Below are positions 31,701-42,841 of a DNA stretch of 64,000 nt, one piece after another. Numbering within the stretch: position 1 is the stretch's first letter; the number at the start of each line of letters is the position of its first letter. The stretch spans positions 744,001-808,000 of the forward strand of contig JASANH010001563.1 of NCBI GenBank assembly GCA_030248295.1. Direction: 5' to 3'. The position numbers and the translations under genes are program-made. Origin of the DNA: Mesodorylaimus sp. YZB2_4 (taxonomy: Eukaryota > Nematoda > Enoplea > Dorylaimida > Dorylaimidae). Below the pieces are notes generated by a model. The model saw only the letters and a list, made by a program, of their open reading frames with translations. It did no database searches and was not told the origin of the DNA.

Positions 31701-34700
31701 ATCCACTCCTTTCTGAATCCATCATCTTAGGGATAGGGGTAGTACTTTCCCAAGAGCCCCCAGGGGAGGGGAACATGCACCGACACCCCCTATCCCCAGT
31801 GCCAACGCTGCGGGGTTCTTCAGTTTCAAGTTGAGATGCGGCTGGCACTGTTTCAGGTGAACGAGGCTGATATGCCGTCGTTCAAATGCTATTATTTGTT
31901 GAAAGCTTTGATTTCAACGCGAACGTTCACAATCGAAGATCAAGTCAGAGCGCCCTTCATCAGTTACGTATGCGCCTGCGCCAAACAAAACGAACGTGCA
32001 ACTGAGATCGCATTGAGTCAATTGTTATCAGCAACTGATGAGGAACGTTACTTTAGTTTGATGAATGCTTTTCGTAAAATTTTTGAAGTTTACGCAAATG
32101 AAGCTGCTCGGGCTCACGATCAGATTGCTGAAAATCAGTTCGAGACCGAATCGGTAAGTGGGAGATTTCGATGATTGGGTGGTCATAATTGAACGATATG
32201 TGTTTTTTGTATTTTAGATTATCAAAAATTGTGTGAAAGTTAGAAAGTTGGTGGTGACGCCAACCCGGAAAATGTTGCTGGCACCAGAAGTGATTGTGTC
32301 GAACAGAACTTTGCGCAAGTTCGGCGAGGAGTACGCTCTGCGAGTTGTCGTTAGGGATGAAGATGGTCGACATATTTATGGAACGCGTTTGAAGAATGAA
32401 GTATTGAAGGTAAGTGACGAGTGGTGGCAGAAATCCTCGGGATTTGTGTGTTTGAGCAAATAGTTTTATGGCGCTACTCACAATCGAACTGTACGAGGCG
32501 TATGGACAGCACAGCGGTTACTTGATCCGTGGCTTGGCGGGTTATACCTCGGCTTCTCATGCCAGGTGTGTTGTCATTTCAGACTTTATCCATAGCCAAG
32601 CTCTATGCAACGCTCTTGAGGGATAAGGAACGCATGCATCGAAAACCATGTTTTGCCTAGGTGGAAGTTGAACCCTCTTCTGTGAGTGCACCCCTGGCGT
32701 GGGAGGCAGACGCCTTAAAACCAACCCACCAGGCCACCGCACTCGCAGCCGGGAAAATCATTTCTATAACGTGTCCTTTCGCATTCGAGTGCGCATACCT
32801 TCGTTCGGTAAAACGGTAAAACATGAACTTGGTTGCAATGCATCCCAGATATTCACTGTGTACTCTCGATAGTACAATAAACAATTTTGCTGAATATTTT
32901 CTTATTTTCAGGCATGGCTAACTAGTCTCATGAACGGGGGATACGCTGTTGGAAGTCGTCAGTACAAGTTCCTCGGCTGGTCCAACTCGCAGCTGCGGGA
33001 CCACGCCTTCTACATGTACGCGACAACGCCGGACGGAAGCGACATAGCGACCATTCGAAAGTGGATGGGCGATTTCACGGCCATCCAGAATGTGCCCAAG
33101 CTGATGTCCCGAATGGGACAGTGCTTCACGCAGGCACAGACGTCGCTGGACCTGCCGTGGGAGGGCGGGCTGATCGGAGAAGAGGACGATATTATGGGCG
33201 GCGAACCACAACAATCCGGAGAACTCTATTGTTTCTCGGATGGCATCGGGCGTATTTCGAAGAAATGCGCGGAAGAAGTGGGAGGTGAGAGCCCTCGAGT
33301 GCTGACTGTTGACTCGGCTTCTTTGCAGGTGTGCAAGCAACTGGACGTGACGCCCGTTCGTTCGGCCTACCAGATTCGCTATGCCGGTTTCAAAGGCATG
33401 CTCAGCGTGGATCCGTCGATGGACAACGATCCGAGTGGAAAATGGGTCATGCTGCGCAAAAGCATGCACAAGTTCGAATCGGACATGAGCCACACTTTGG
33501 AGATTGTCAAGTACAGCATGCCCAGTAAGTGTTTCGTGGTTCGTGCGATTGTCGGACTGATTGACAATCAATTTCAGGCTCGGTGTTCCTGAATCGTCCG
33601 TTAGTGATGATTCTTGATCAGGTCAGCGAGAAAGCTGGACGACGTCGACAGAGGAATGCTGCCGCCCAGGCTGCTGGATTGTCGGCGGACGTGCATCGAC
33701 GGGTCTGCAATCGAATTCACGAATTGTTGGATGACGAGCTTTTTTTCATGGCCGATATGCTGGTCGATGAGAAAGCCAGTGTGACTGCCTTGTCGACGCG
33801 TACGCCAGTGAAGATTGACTTTAAAGGGTTGAAGGAGGCTGGGTTCACGTTGACTACTGAGCCGTTCTTCCGCGGCCTTTTGTTGGCCATTCATCAGTAC
33901 ACGATCAGTAAGTGCCTTGTTTCTGAAGTGTGCAAATTCGGAGCGGCAGTTATTTCTTTGGTTGTTTTCAGAACAGCAGTTATGGAAACTGAAAATCGAA
34001 GTGCCGCCTCATCTTGGCAGAACCATGTACGGAGTGCTGGATTTAACCAAATCGCTGCAGTATGGCCAGATCTTCGTCCAATATTCGAAAGAATTGAGCA
34101 AACCTGGCGAGGAGCTGATTGTGGTGGAAGGTAGAATAACGCTTAACAATTTGTTATTCTTCGACGACTGGACTTCCTTCTTATGCAGGCTACGTGATGG
34201 TGACGAAGAATCCGAGTGTCGTGCCAGGCGACGTTCGCATCCTGAAGGCCGTGCCTCTTTCGATGGTGCCTGGTCTCAGTCATATGTTCGACGTGATTGT
34301 GTTTCCCCAAAATGGACCAAGGCCTCACACTGACGAAATGGCTGGTAAGGCGTTGGCAGAACCAGGTAAGAGAGTGAGTGGCTGCACGATGTGAGTTTTA
34401 GGATCAGACTTGGACGGCGATGAGTACTCGGTGTATTGGGATCCAATATTGATGTTCGATAGGAGTCAGATGCAAGTCCCGATGGATTTTCCGAAGGAAA
34501 CACCACGTAATGTTGTTGGTGGTGTGAAGGTAAGAATCCTTTATTTCTATGGTACTCACCTTAGGCTTGATGCATTTATTTTAGAATGAAGACATGATCA
34601 AGTTTTTCGTCGATTATCTACAGCAGGATAGTATCGGAGTCATTGCCAATGCTCATTTGGCCATTGCCGATCGTCTGGGCCTGTTTAGTAAGACGGCTGA

Positions 34701-36946
34701 GTCAATCGCCAAGAAGCATACCATGGCGGTTGATCTGCCAAAGACGGGTAAAGCTCCTGAACGTTTGACCGAGGAGGAACATCCGAAGGTGTGGCCAGAC
34801 TTCTTTGGGAAGTATAACAAACCGATGTATCGAAGTCAACGTTTGGTCGGGAAGTTACACAGGTGAGGAGTGTGTGGACGAATTGTGATTGGGACTTGGA
34901 GTATTGTCTTTTCAGGCGCGTGAAGAATGCGTCGGATATTATTCGTTTGGGTCAAGACTCGATTTCGCGCATATCGGCAAATCAAGACTATTTCGACGAG
35001 CATTTGAAGGTGGACGGATACGAACAGTTCCAGGACGATGCCACCGCTCTTCGCAACCAATATTGCCAGCATTTGCAGCTGCTCCTTGATCAGTACGGAG
35101 TTGCGGACGAGTCGAGTTTGATCTCTGGCCATATGGTCATAATCAAAAATAGATTATCGGACAGGGAGAAAGAGGACTTTTCTCTGTTCAATACGGAGAA
35201 GATCATTGAGTGGCGATTGACGCATATTTGTCGGGTGTTCCGACGCAAGTTCTTCAACGAGGACATCGGGGCTGAAAGCGAAGAATTGCTCGAGCATCCG
35301 ACCGAAGCCATGCAACAGAAGGCGAGCGCTTGGTACGTGGTCACGTACGGACAGCAGCAGGCGCTGCGAGGCCGGGTCATGCTCAGCTTCCCGTGGATCG
35401 TGTGGGAGGTGCTGAGGTACATCAAGTTAAAACGAATGTTCAGATTTTTTAATGTTCCTGCGTCAATGCATGCGGCGGCGACAAATCGTTCAGCGCAACC
35501 ATCCGAAACGTGGTCTGTCGATCCGACGGCTGAAGCGTTGAGTAGAATGATCGAGGTAAGCACACGCTTGGGTTTATTGGGGTGGAAAGGCGCAAACAAC
35601 GATTCGATGTGTCCAGTGAGATGGCCGCGCTCGCGTGTGATGTGACCGTTGGATACAAGTCCAGCTTATAGCTAGGAGCCGATCATAGATTGATCGAGGA
35701 CACATGATTTGTGAAAGTTCACCTTATAACCGGCTTAGCTAACAGGGTGATAAAGGACGCATGATTTGTGAAACTGGTTTCGAAAACGTGGGGTGGTCGA
35801 CGGATACGGTTGTCATGTTTCAGACGTACTGTACTAAATCGCGGGAAAATGTGGCTCGTTTCATTCGGATAATTGCGGATGAAGAACAACATGATCCAAG
35901 GAGCGGCAATGTGGTGGCCTTTTACGCCAAGGTGTACTTTCCTGATTTCGGACATTTGCTGGCCGTGGTCCTGAATTGGATCGAGCAAGAAATTGGATTC
36001 GACAAGGAGAATTCGTTGAAGCCGATTTATATCGCCCGCCTCTTAGTCGATTTCTGTCACCAACGCCAGTACTTGGAAAAGAAATCCGTATTGGAGAAGA
36101 TGCCAGTGGAGCGCAGGCGTTTAGTATCGATCGGGGAAATACTGCTGGAATTCTTGAAGTATCTGGCTTCATTCAAGCATCGAGAATCGATGGTGAAAAA
36201 GATCTGCGAAAACGAGGCCGTGATTGATTTAAGGCGACACCAGTTGAGATTGGTGGGCCAGTTGGCGTTCAAGTCCTTTCACCATGTGGCCTGGACGAAT
36301 AGATTCGATAGCTTGCATTTGGAAAGTATGTTGCCCTGATTCCGTGTTTCCTGGTTTACCATATCACTGAACGCAGGGTGAAGGAAGACAGTACACGAGA
36401 CATGATATACCCGACCGCGAGTGCACACTTGCCGCTAACTGCGCACCCACTGTGAGAGCGGACTTCTGCCCTGGCGTAGGACATGAGGTGGATAGGTGGG
36501 TATCGTAGGTGACTGATGGTTAGACTGGTTTCGTAGGTGAAAGTCGACTGGCGAGGGCTGCATTGGCTTGGGACAGAGAAGAAATGGAGGCGGTTACGGT
36601 CCTGTTCGACTACGAGATGGTCCATCAATTATCGGAAGAGGAAGTGGAAAGACGACTCAAGGTGTGGTCCGGAACTGACGACGTTAGTATTCGATGGATG
36701 ATGGTAAGCATGGGGGATGTTGCCAGAGGGCTCCTGGCTCCGTCCCTGCTCCAGTTTTCTTTGGACAGCTGCTTTTTTGTTATAATTTTTCTTTTTCAGA
36801 ATAAAGCGGTCAAAAATGAATTTTCTGTGACGGCGGCGGGTACATTGGAATCTCGACAGGCTCTGCACGATATATTGCTCTCTGATCAATTGAATCATTG
36901 TTTATCGGTCAACAGAAATCCACTGTTGGATGTGTGCGAGGCGTGA
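28745..36946 (+). CDS. RNA-dependent RNA polymerase, cellular RDR/EGO-1 type, copy 1
   Basis: Fourteen exons join in frame: 28745-28903, 30823-31656, 31857-32153, 32218-32409, 32912-33524, 33578-33907, 33972-34130, 34189-34344, 34402-34529, 34585-34862, 34916-35555, 35824-36325, 36537-36703 and 36800-36946. That is about 1533 aa, or 1516 if a 51-nt segment in exon 5 (33278-33328) is spliced. The catalytic DLDGD motif (34407-34421, residues about 916-920, in GSDLDGDEYS) is the metal-binding signature of the two-barrel eukaryotic RdRPs. Flanking blocks FSDGIGRISKK, AYQIRYAGFKG, GKWVMLRKSMHKFES and IVFPQNGPRPHTDEMA are classic for the family. The enzyme copies target RNA to make secondary small RNAs in RNA interference; it acts in cytoplasm or perinuclear granules in nematodes. 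It has introns and the cellular motif, so it is not viral. Intron 1 carries a transposon. Confidence 0.93.
29224..29296 (+). repeat. tRNA-like (SINE head) sequence nested in the transposon
   Basis: The A-box is TGGCTCAGCTGGTTAAG at 29224-29240. The B-box-like GGTTCTATTCC is at 29286-29296. The expected pairing of a working tRNA is not evident. Confidence 0.5.
29540..29935. repeat. Nested inverted repeat (GTAGCGTTCGTT ends, CGGGATC-rich)
   Basis: GTAGCGTTCGTT with following GGGATCCCGATCCCG at about 29542-29575 recurs inverted at about 29888-29932. It looks like a small MITE inside the larger element. Confidence 0.5.
32590..32745 (-). repeat. tRNA-derived SINE-like repeat in RdRP copy 1 intron 4
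   Basis: On the minus strand the head reads GGCCTGGTGGGTT, GGCGTCTGCCTCCCACGCC and GGGTTCAACTTCC, then an AAAACATGGTTTTCGATGC body. It belongs to the same family as the copies at 7.9 and 47.9 kb. Confidence 0.6.
36372..36485 (-). repeat. tRNA-derived SINE-like repeat in RdRP copy 1 intron 12
   Basis: On the minus strand: CTACGCCAGGGCAGAAG, GCGCAGTTAGCGGCAAGTG, CACTCGCGG, then TATCATGTCTCGTGTACTG and CTTCACCCT. The order matches the copies at 47.9 and 63.5 kb. Confidence 0.6.
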
Positions 36947-37312
36947 AGTCTATTGCCCATTTTGTTTTTGAGTGTTTTTGTAGTTTGTAACTTCGTACTT
37001 TTGGCATTATTAGGACTCGCAGTTGGGGACTATGTTGAGGGCACAGGGGAATAAGTGACAGTCTCGGAAGGCCTTGTTTGTTATGGGTTTCTTTTGAGTT
37101 TTCATGCTTTTTATTGTCTGCTGGCCATTTAACTAGGTATTATTCGTGTAGAAGAGTTGGCTTATTTGAGTACACGGACTATGTACCTTGTATGTGCGTA
37201 AAGTGATTTATTAGGAAACGACCGAAATACACGATTCGAAATTAGGTCTGGAAGGCGAAGAGTGTAAAGTAGCGCCACTGGTTTACACTGCCGACGTCGT
37301 TGTAGGCGGCGG
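36947..37312. other. Intergenic spacer between RdRP copy 1 and the phosphatase
   Basis: AT-rich 3' flank of the RdRP gene and 5' flank of the phosphatase gene, both plus strand. No other feature seen. Confidence 0.5.
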
Positions 37313-38121
37313 ATGGGGCACGGTCCAGTGTCCATGTCGCGTTGGGAGAGTCTGTCCCGTCGTTCTCGTCGCATAGTGAGACGGTGGCGAGCAAGGTGTT
37401 TGATGAAGACCATGTCCCGTATCGCCGACAGGTTGTACGTGGGTGCCGAGAGTGATTCCATCGACCGCAAGCAGTTGGCCAACAACAAGGTAGGACGAGG
37501 GAAGGCACCTGGGGAGTACTGTATGGGGGACTGGTTCCAGATAACGCACATGGTACGAATGGACGAGGAGCCCGAGAGTTCGTGGCAAAGCCCGTCGATA
37601 ACGTATCAGCTGATCAAGGCCTCCGACAGAGAGGACTTCGATTTGCGCCCGTTCTTCCCTGGCGTCAACGACTTCGTTCACGAGGCCCGTTTGGGTGGAG
37701 GTAAGGCTATCCATCTCTCTGCTGCCCATTGACGAGCACGGCCGCCATTGCAGGGGTGGTCCTCGTTCATTGTATGGCCGGTGCCAGTCGGAGTGTCACC
37801 ATGACCATCGCTTACCTCATGTCGGTTACTGATTACGGCTGGTCCGACGTGTTCCGTTTTGTCAAGCATGCTCGAACCCAAGCGCATCCCAACTTCGGCT
37901 TCGTGCGACAGCTGGAGGAATTCGAGAAGCAGGTATGCAGCGGGTGGTTCTGCTATTATTGTTTATTTCATACACTTCTCTAGGGACTCGCCGAAGAGCG
38001 CCATCGTCTGCGGGTCAAGTTTTCTTTGACCGAAGGCGAAGATAGGTTGGGCGACAACGCCGCCATCAAAACTGTCCTGGACATTTTGAATGAGAAATCG
38101 GGGAAGCAGAAAGAACAATGA
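37313..38121 (+). CDS. Atypical dual-specificity protein phosphatase (DUSP family)
   Basis: Four exons: 37313-37489, 37541-37700, 37754-37932 and 37984-38121, giving 217 aa. A MSRIADRLYVGAES block opens the phosphatase fold. After a 51-nt intron comes ITHMVRMDEE, then DFDLRPFFPGVNDFVHEA with the general-acid Asp region. The P-loop HCMAGASRS follows, with the catalytic Cys and Arg in HCx5R. AYLM and AHPNFGFVRQLEEFE complete the domain, as is usual for small DUSPs (DUSP14/18/21/22-type). The enzyme removes phosphate from Ser/Thr/Tyr, often on MAP kinases, but the substrate is unknown. The start is the upstream ATG at 37313; the in-frame ATG at 37334 is an alternative. It lies 366 bp downstream of RdRP copy 1 and 291 bp upstream of ETFDH, all plus strand. 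Confidence 0.85.
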
Positions 38122-38412
38122 CAATGTTCGAAATTGATATGGTTGGTGATAATGTCTAACGCTTGCTAAACTGTACTTTTGATCTCTCGATCTTTCGATT
38201 ACTCAAAAAGCAGATTTATTTTTACGATGTTAACGCAAAACGATTTTGAGTTCGCGGTCTTTTTGTCATATAAAGTTTATGCCTGTAAAATGTCTGCTGA
38301 AACGCGCCAAACCGGGTCTGCCTGTTGTCGGTCTGGAATTTGAACTTTGAGACCACGACCAGAACTCTGGGAAAACCATTTTTGCTATCACTGCTTTTGG
38401 ATTGTTGGAAGC

Positions 38413-38903
38413 ATGTTGCTGCGATTGGGCTTCCGTAGTTTCGCAACGGCGGCTAGTTCAACACCTCGAATCACCACTCATTATACCATTTATCCTCGAG
38501 ACAAGGACCCGAGATGGAAAGGTACATCAACATGTTTGTCTTGTAGGCTCAGGATATCAGCATTTTTTCGAATCAGACCATTGCATATTCCTTGTTTCGA
38601 CAGTATAAACTCGCGTGTAGACCCGCCTTTACCGTGAACAGAGCATTTTGCTTGGAATTTCGTTGCAACTGCTACCGACCCGCTATTAAGCCGCAACGCT
38701 TTCTAGCTACTGAAATACTTCTGAGCCAGCGTTTTTATGTCGCTTTTGTTCTCTAAAATGTGTTAGTCTTGCTTTTACTAGTGCTGAAGAAAAACCAACG
38801 GGTTGGTTCGAGCCTTGAGTCCCTGTAGCAGCTCACTGAGATGCTTTTCTTACCTAGACCCCAGCATCGACCGATCCACCGATCCCCAACCCCCCCCAAA
38901 AAC

Positions 38904-38942
<39 letters not shown>

Positions 38943-39164
38943 AAAAATATTAATTAAATATAATATAAATAAATAAAAAAAAATAAAAAAAAAAAAAAAA
39001 ACAACCTCGGGGGTTAGGAGAATATGTCATGTATTGAATTAATTTTCCAGGGGGTCGTCTCCCTTTGGCCCTGCTGGGCCAGGCCGCCCCTTTTGCTTCC
39101 ACCCCCAACCACAACACAAAACAACACCACACCTTTATTTCAAACCCCAACCAAACCAAAAACA

Positions 39165-39201
<37 letters not shown>

Positions 39202-41922
39202 AAACAAACCTAGACCTGTATCGAACCTATTGAATGATCAAAAGTTTCGAATTTTAGTGTGTTCATAGGGTGGGGTGCTCACCTGTTTCACGCAGGCACA
39301 CTTGGCCCACGCGGCTGGTGCAGTTCGGGCTTCGTCTGGGATGGCGTATTGCAGTGCACTTTGGACCTGCATGAATTTTCGGTCGAACTGAACCGTTGCA
39401 TCGCTTTTTTCAGGAATCAATATGGAACGGACAGTGGATGAATGCGACGTGGTCATCGTTGGGGGTGGGCCGTCCGGACTGTCAGCCGCCATCCGACTGA
39501 AACAATTGGCTCAACAAGACAATCGAGAAGTGCGTGTATGCGTGGTCGAAAAAGCAGCATATTTGGGTAAGCCACACAAAACTATTCGAAACTTTAGCTG
39601 TGCAATTATTGTTCTCCAGGAGGGCATACTCTTTCTGGTGCGGTTATCGAAACGAGGGCGTTGGACGAACTGATCCCAGACTGGAAGGACAAAGGAGTAA
39701 GGGCGTAGAGGGGCTTGTGACTGTAGCTTTTTCAGCTTATGCTATTTAGGCTCCGATTACTCAAAAAGTGACGAAAGAGAAGCTGGCTCTTTTGACCAAG
39801 AAGGGTCGTATTCCGATTCCTGTTTTCCCGGGTAAGTGATTTACCCGTTGGTTCGAATGTTCGATCAGATGCTGGTTTGTCTTCAGGAGCACCTTTGTAC
39901 AATGTTGGTAATTACGTGGTTCGTTTGGGAAAGGTGGTCAGTTGGCTGGGTGAACAGGCGGAGGCAATGGGCGTCGAAGTGTATCCAGGCATCGCTGCCA
40001 CGGAAGTATGTTGTGCTCGTAATCACTCAATGCCTAGCACTGTACTTCTAAATTTTAGGTCTTGTATCACGAAGACGGAAGCGTAAAGGGCATTGCGACG
40101 AATGACGTCGGTATTTCCAAAGATGGAAGTCCTAAGGTAAGCAAGGACTGGTGGATCGTGTGTTCGACTGTTCAGGTGAATTTTTTCGCTTCGCTAGGAT
40201 TCGTATCAACCTGGAATGGAGCTACACGCTAAAGTGACCGTGTTCGCCGAAGGATGTCGTGGCCATTTGACAAAATTCTTGAATAAGAAATTACAATTAC
40301 AAGAACAGGCGAAGGCGGAGCCGATGTCATTCGGAATCGGATTAAAAGAGTTGTGGGAAATTGATCCGAAGAAACATATGCCGGGATACATAGAGCATAC
40401 GTTGGGCTGGCCTTTAGTGAGTAACTGTCAAACTGGATTCTTGATTTGACTATCACAGACCAATGATCCGCTTCGTTTTAGTCTTATAACACCTACGGCG
40501 GTTCTTTCCTGTACCATTTGGAAGACGAGGGACAGCCTCTTTGTGCTGTCGGATTCATTCTGGCGTTGGATTACAAGAACCCGTACCTGAATCCGTTCAA
40601 GGAGTTTCAACGCTACAAGACGCATCCGTCTATCAGAAAGCATTTGGAAGGAGGCAAGCGAATTGGATACGGTGCGAGAGCCGTGAATGAAGGTGGATTT
40701 CAGGTACGCCCACCTGCATGGGTCAGGAATGCACCGTTGCACGTGGCGGCAAAACTCCCTCCCTGGTGTGTTTTTGCTCCTGCACATTCGCTGTTGGAGA
40801 GGAATTAAAATAATGCCAGTTTACAAGTACAGTTGTTCCATGAGACTGCAAGGTGTGAGAATTGTCATCGAAATTCGGTAAATACGGTGCGTGCTCCTTT
40901 CTTTTGCAGAGTGTTCCCAAGCTGACCTTCCCCGGCGGATGCTTGATTGGATGCACGGCTGGTTTGTTGAACGTTGCCAAATTGAAGGGAACCCACAATG
41001 CCATGAAAAGCGGCATGGTAGCTGCCGAGTCCATCTTCGATGCGTTGAAAAATGCAGAAAAGTCGCCGACGAAAGGCCTCACCCCAGTCACGTACGAGGA
41101 GAAGTTGAAAGATACGTATGTGTGGAAGGAATTGAAGAAAGCCCGCAATGTTCGGCCGTCGTTCAATACGTCATTGGGCTTGTTTGGCGGACTGGCTTAT
41201 GCCGGCCTTTTCTATGTCGTTGGACGAGGCAAGGAGCCGTGGACGATTTCGCATGGCGGTAAGAATCATTATTTGGGGGAGTTGCCCTTGAAGGTGAAAA
41301 TGTGCCTGTTTAGGTCCTGATAACGCTAAACTGAAGCCGCTGAAAGAAGCCGCGCCAATCGAGTATCCAAAACCGGATGGTGAACTAACGTTCGACATAT
41401 TGACGTCGGTCGCTTTGACGGGAACTAACCACGAGGAAGATCAACCACCGCATTTGACCCTGTTGAACGACAGTGTGCCCACTGACACCAACCTGCCAGT
41501 CTTCGGTGGACCGGAAGGCCGTTATTGTCCTGCAGGTACGTCCTGCAGCATATGCGGGGATACAATGCCCTCCAGGATTAGGCCCCGAAGCTGGATGGTG
41601 CTAGTTTCTTACTTCGTGAGGGCACCTCGGTATTTGGGGTGAATGGGCGCTGATGGCTGTTCATAATCCTCAACACGCATCGATGACCAATGCGAGTGAA
41701 AGCTGTTGTGATAGTTGTCGATACCACAACTGTATTCAAACGTCTGTTCTCATTTTAGCTGTCTACGAGTTCGTACCACGAGAAGACGGCAAGGGCGACC
41801 GATTGCAAATTAACGCTCAGAATTGCATCCATTGCAAAACGTGCGATATTAAAGATCCAACGCAGAACATCAATTGGGTGGCTCCCGAAGGTGGCGGCGG
41901 TCCAGCTTACACTGGTATGTGA
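38413..41922 (+). CDS. ETFDH: Electron transfer flavoprotein-ubiquinone oxidoreductase, mitochondrial
   Basis: Eleven exons: 38413-38521, 39414-39566, 39620-39696, 39750-39831, 39887-40005, 40059-40136, 40198-40416, 40482-40703, 40910-41258, 41314-41535 and 41759-41922, giving 597 aa (human 617). An Arg/Ala/Ser-rich mitochondrial presequence ([16 protein letters not shown]) precedes [15 protein letters not shown]. The FAD-binding Rossmann motif is [14 protein letters not shown]. Then come [66 protein letters not shown] and [16 protein letters not shown]. The C-terminal ferredoxin-like part has the 4Fe-4S ligands: the Cys in RYCPA and the three in [12 protein letters not shown]. It ends [10 protein letters not shown]. 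The enzyme passes electrons from ETF (fatty-acid and amino-acid oxidation) to ubiquinone in the inner membrane. Intron 1 (38522-39413) contains a strange homopolymer-rich stretch. Confidence 0.96.
38895..39205. repeat. Homopolymer and low-complexity block in ETFDH intron 1
   Basis: A run of about 30 A (from 38910), AT-only sequence to about 39000, a GC-rich insert (39005-39095), a C/A-only stretch (39100-39165) and another run of about 34 A to 39200. Composition changes abruptly and differs from all neighbouring sequence. Confidence 0.85.
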
Positions 41923-42209
41923 GCAGGGATAAAATATTAGAGACGAATTCAGCCAGGAAAAGTATTTTATACATTTTTTGCTGATATAATGAGTTTTATG
42001 TTAGAGATGATCAGTAAGGTATCCGAAGTGTATGTATTGGTATGTGAGGGTATGTGGATTGTATGGAGTGGTCAAGCGCGATGCAGTGATTACTGATGGG
42101 TGAACCCTACAGTATGTGCCCTGGACAGCAATAGGGTATCTTCGAGGACACAACACTACACTACATAACTAGCAGCACGACCCAGTTTCCAAAGGCGTGA
42201 TTAGTACTA
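41923..42209. other. Spacer between convergent ETFDH and MSP-domain genes
   Basis: Contains 3' flanks only. No further feature seen. Confidence 0.5.
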
Positions 42210-42301
42210 TCAATCTGCGCCCTGTCCTGGGTACATACGCATAAAATACATAACTGCTGCGAAACCAAACAGGGATACATAAAAAACGATGATAACCAGG
42301 A

Positions 42302-42841
42302 TCATACCATAGCTTCGTCGTCGACTTGGTCCACTTCCATCGCGTCCTCGTCCACACTCTCTTTGCTGACCAAGACGGGCATACGTTTCTTCCACTGGGG
42401 CGCATCCGTCCGTTTGGCTTCTCGCCACGCCTCATCGGCATCCTCGATCCAATCGTCGACGGAAACGGCCGACACGACCACGAGCGGATTTCCACCGAGC
42501 TCTTTCATTTTATTTAGCATATCCAACTGACTCGAATCCAATCGAACGGTGGTATCGGTTTCGGGGGGTAAGAGGCCACGAGCGGGACGAATACGCAGAA
42601 GATGGTTGGAGGTGGTCTTTACCTTGTAAGCCAAACATGTACGATCGCTGTTGTTCTTCAAATTTAATAGCACAGTCCCCGAGGGATCGAATACGATCGA
42701 ATCGGGGGATTCCATATTCTGCAGTCCTATGATGGACAGGGTCAGGGTGGTGGAGGGAAGACTGGTGGCGTTGCGAGCTAGTCGACGAACACGACTTCGA
42801 GAGAGACGATTCAAGGCAGCATGGTTCTGGTCCCCGTACAT
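42302..42841 (-). CDS. MSP (major sperm protein)-domain protein, VAP/MOSPD-like
   Basis: I took the ATG at 42841 (MYGDQNHAALNRLSRSR) as start; the frame is open further upstream to 43039 but loses MSP character, and an acceptor-like AAATAG lies just before 42841, so the true 5' end may be an exon boundary. The product is about 179 aa. The MSP fold is recognisable: SIVFDPSGTVLLNLKNNSD, CLAYKVKTTSNHLLRIRPA, GLLPPETDTTVRL, NPLVVVSAVSVDD, then an acidic tail. Such domains bind FFAT-type peptides or self-assemble, as in VAP, MOSPD and nematode MSPs. The frame stops at 42302, but a strongly hydrophobic helix sits immediately downstream in another frame (42210-42305), suggesting a tail anchor reached by splicing or a frameshift. 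Confidence 0.65.
   Translation of the reverse strand: MYGDQNHAALNRLSRSRVRRLARNATSLPSTTLTLSIIGLQNMESPDSIVFDPSGTVLLNLKNNSDRTCLAYKVKTTSNHLLRIRPARGLLPPETDTTVRLDSSQLDMLNKMKELGGNPLVVVSAVSVDDWIEDADEAWREAKRTDAPQWKKRMPVLVSKESVDEDAMEVDQVDDEAMV

Noticed and set aside
28745-36946. RdRP as an endogenous viral polymerase
   Set aside because: The DLDGD two-barrel motif, 13 spliceosomal introns and a matched paralog identify a cellular RdRP, not a viral right-hand polymerase with GDD.
37242-37729. Minus-strand frames over the phosphatase
   Set aside because: Shadows of the DUSP exons; only the plus strand shows HCx5R and consistent splice sites.
36947-38412. RdRP-DUSP-ETFDH as an operon
   Set aside because: Same strand, but gaps of 366 and 291 bp, no trans-splice evidence visible and no functional link; not enough to claim an operon.
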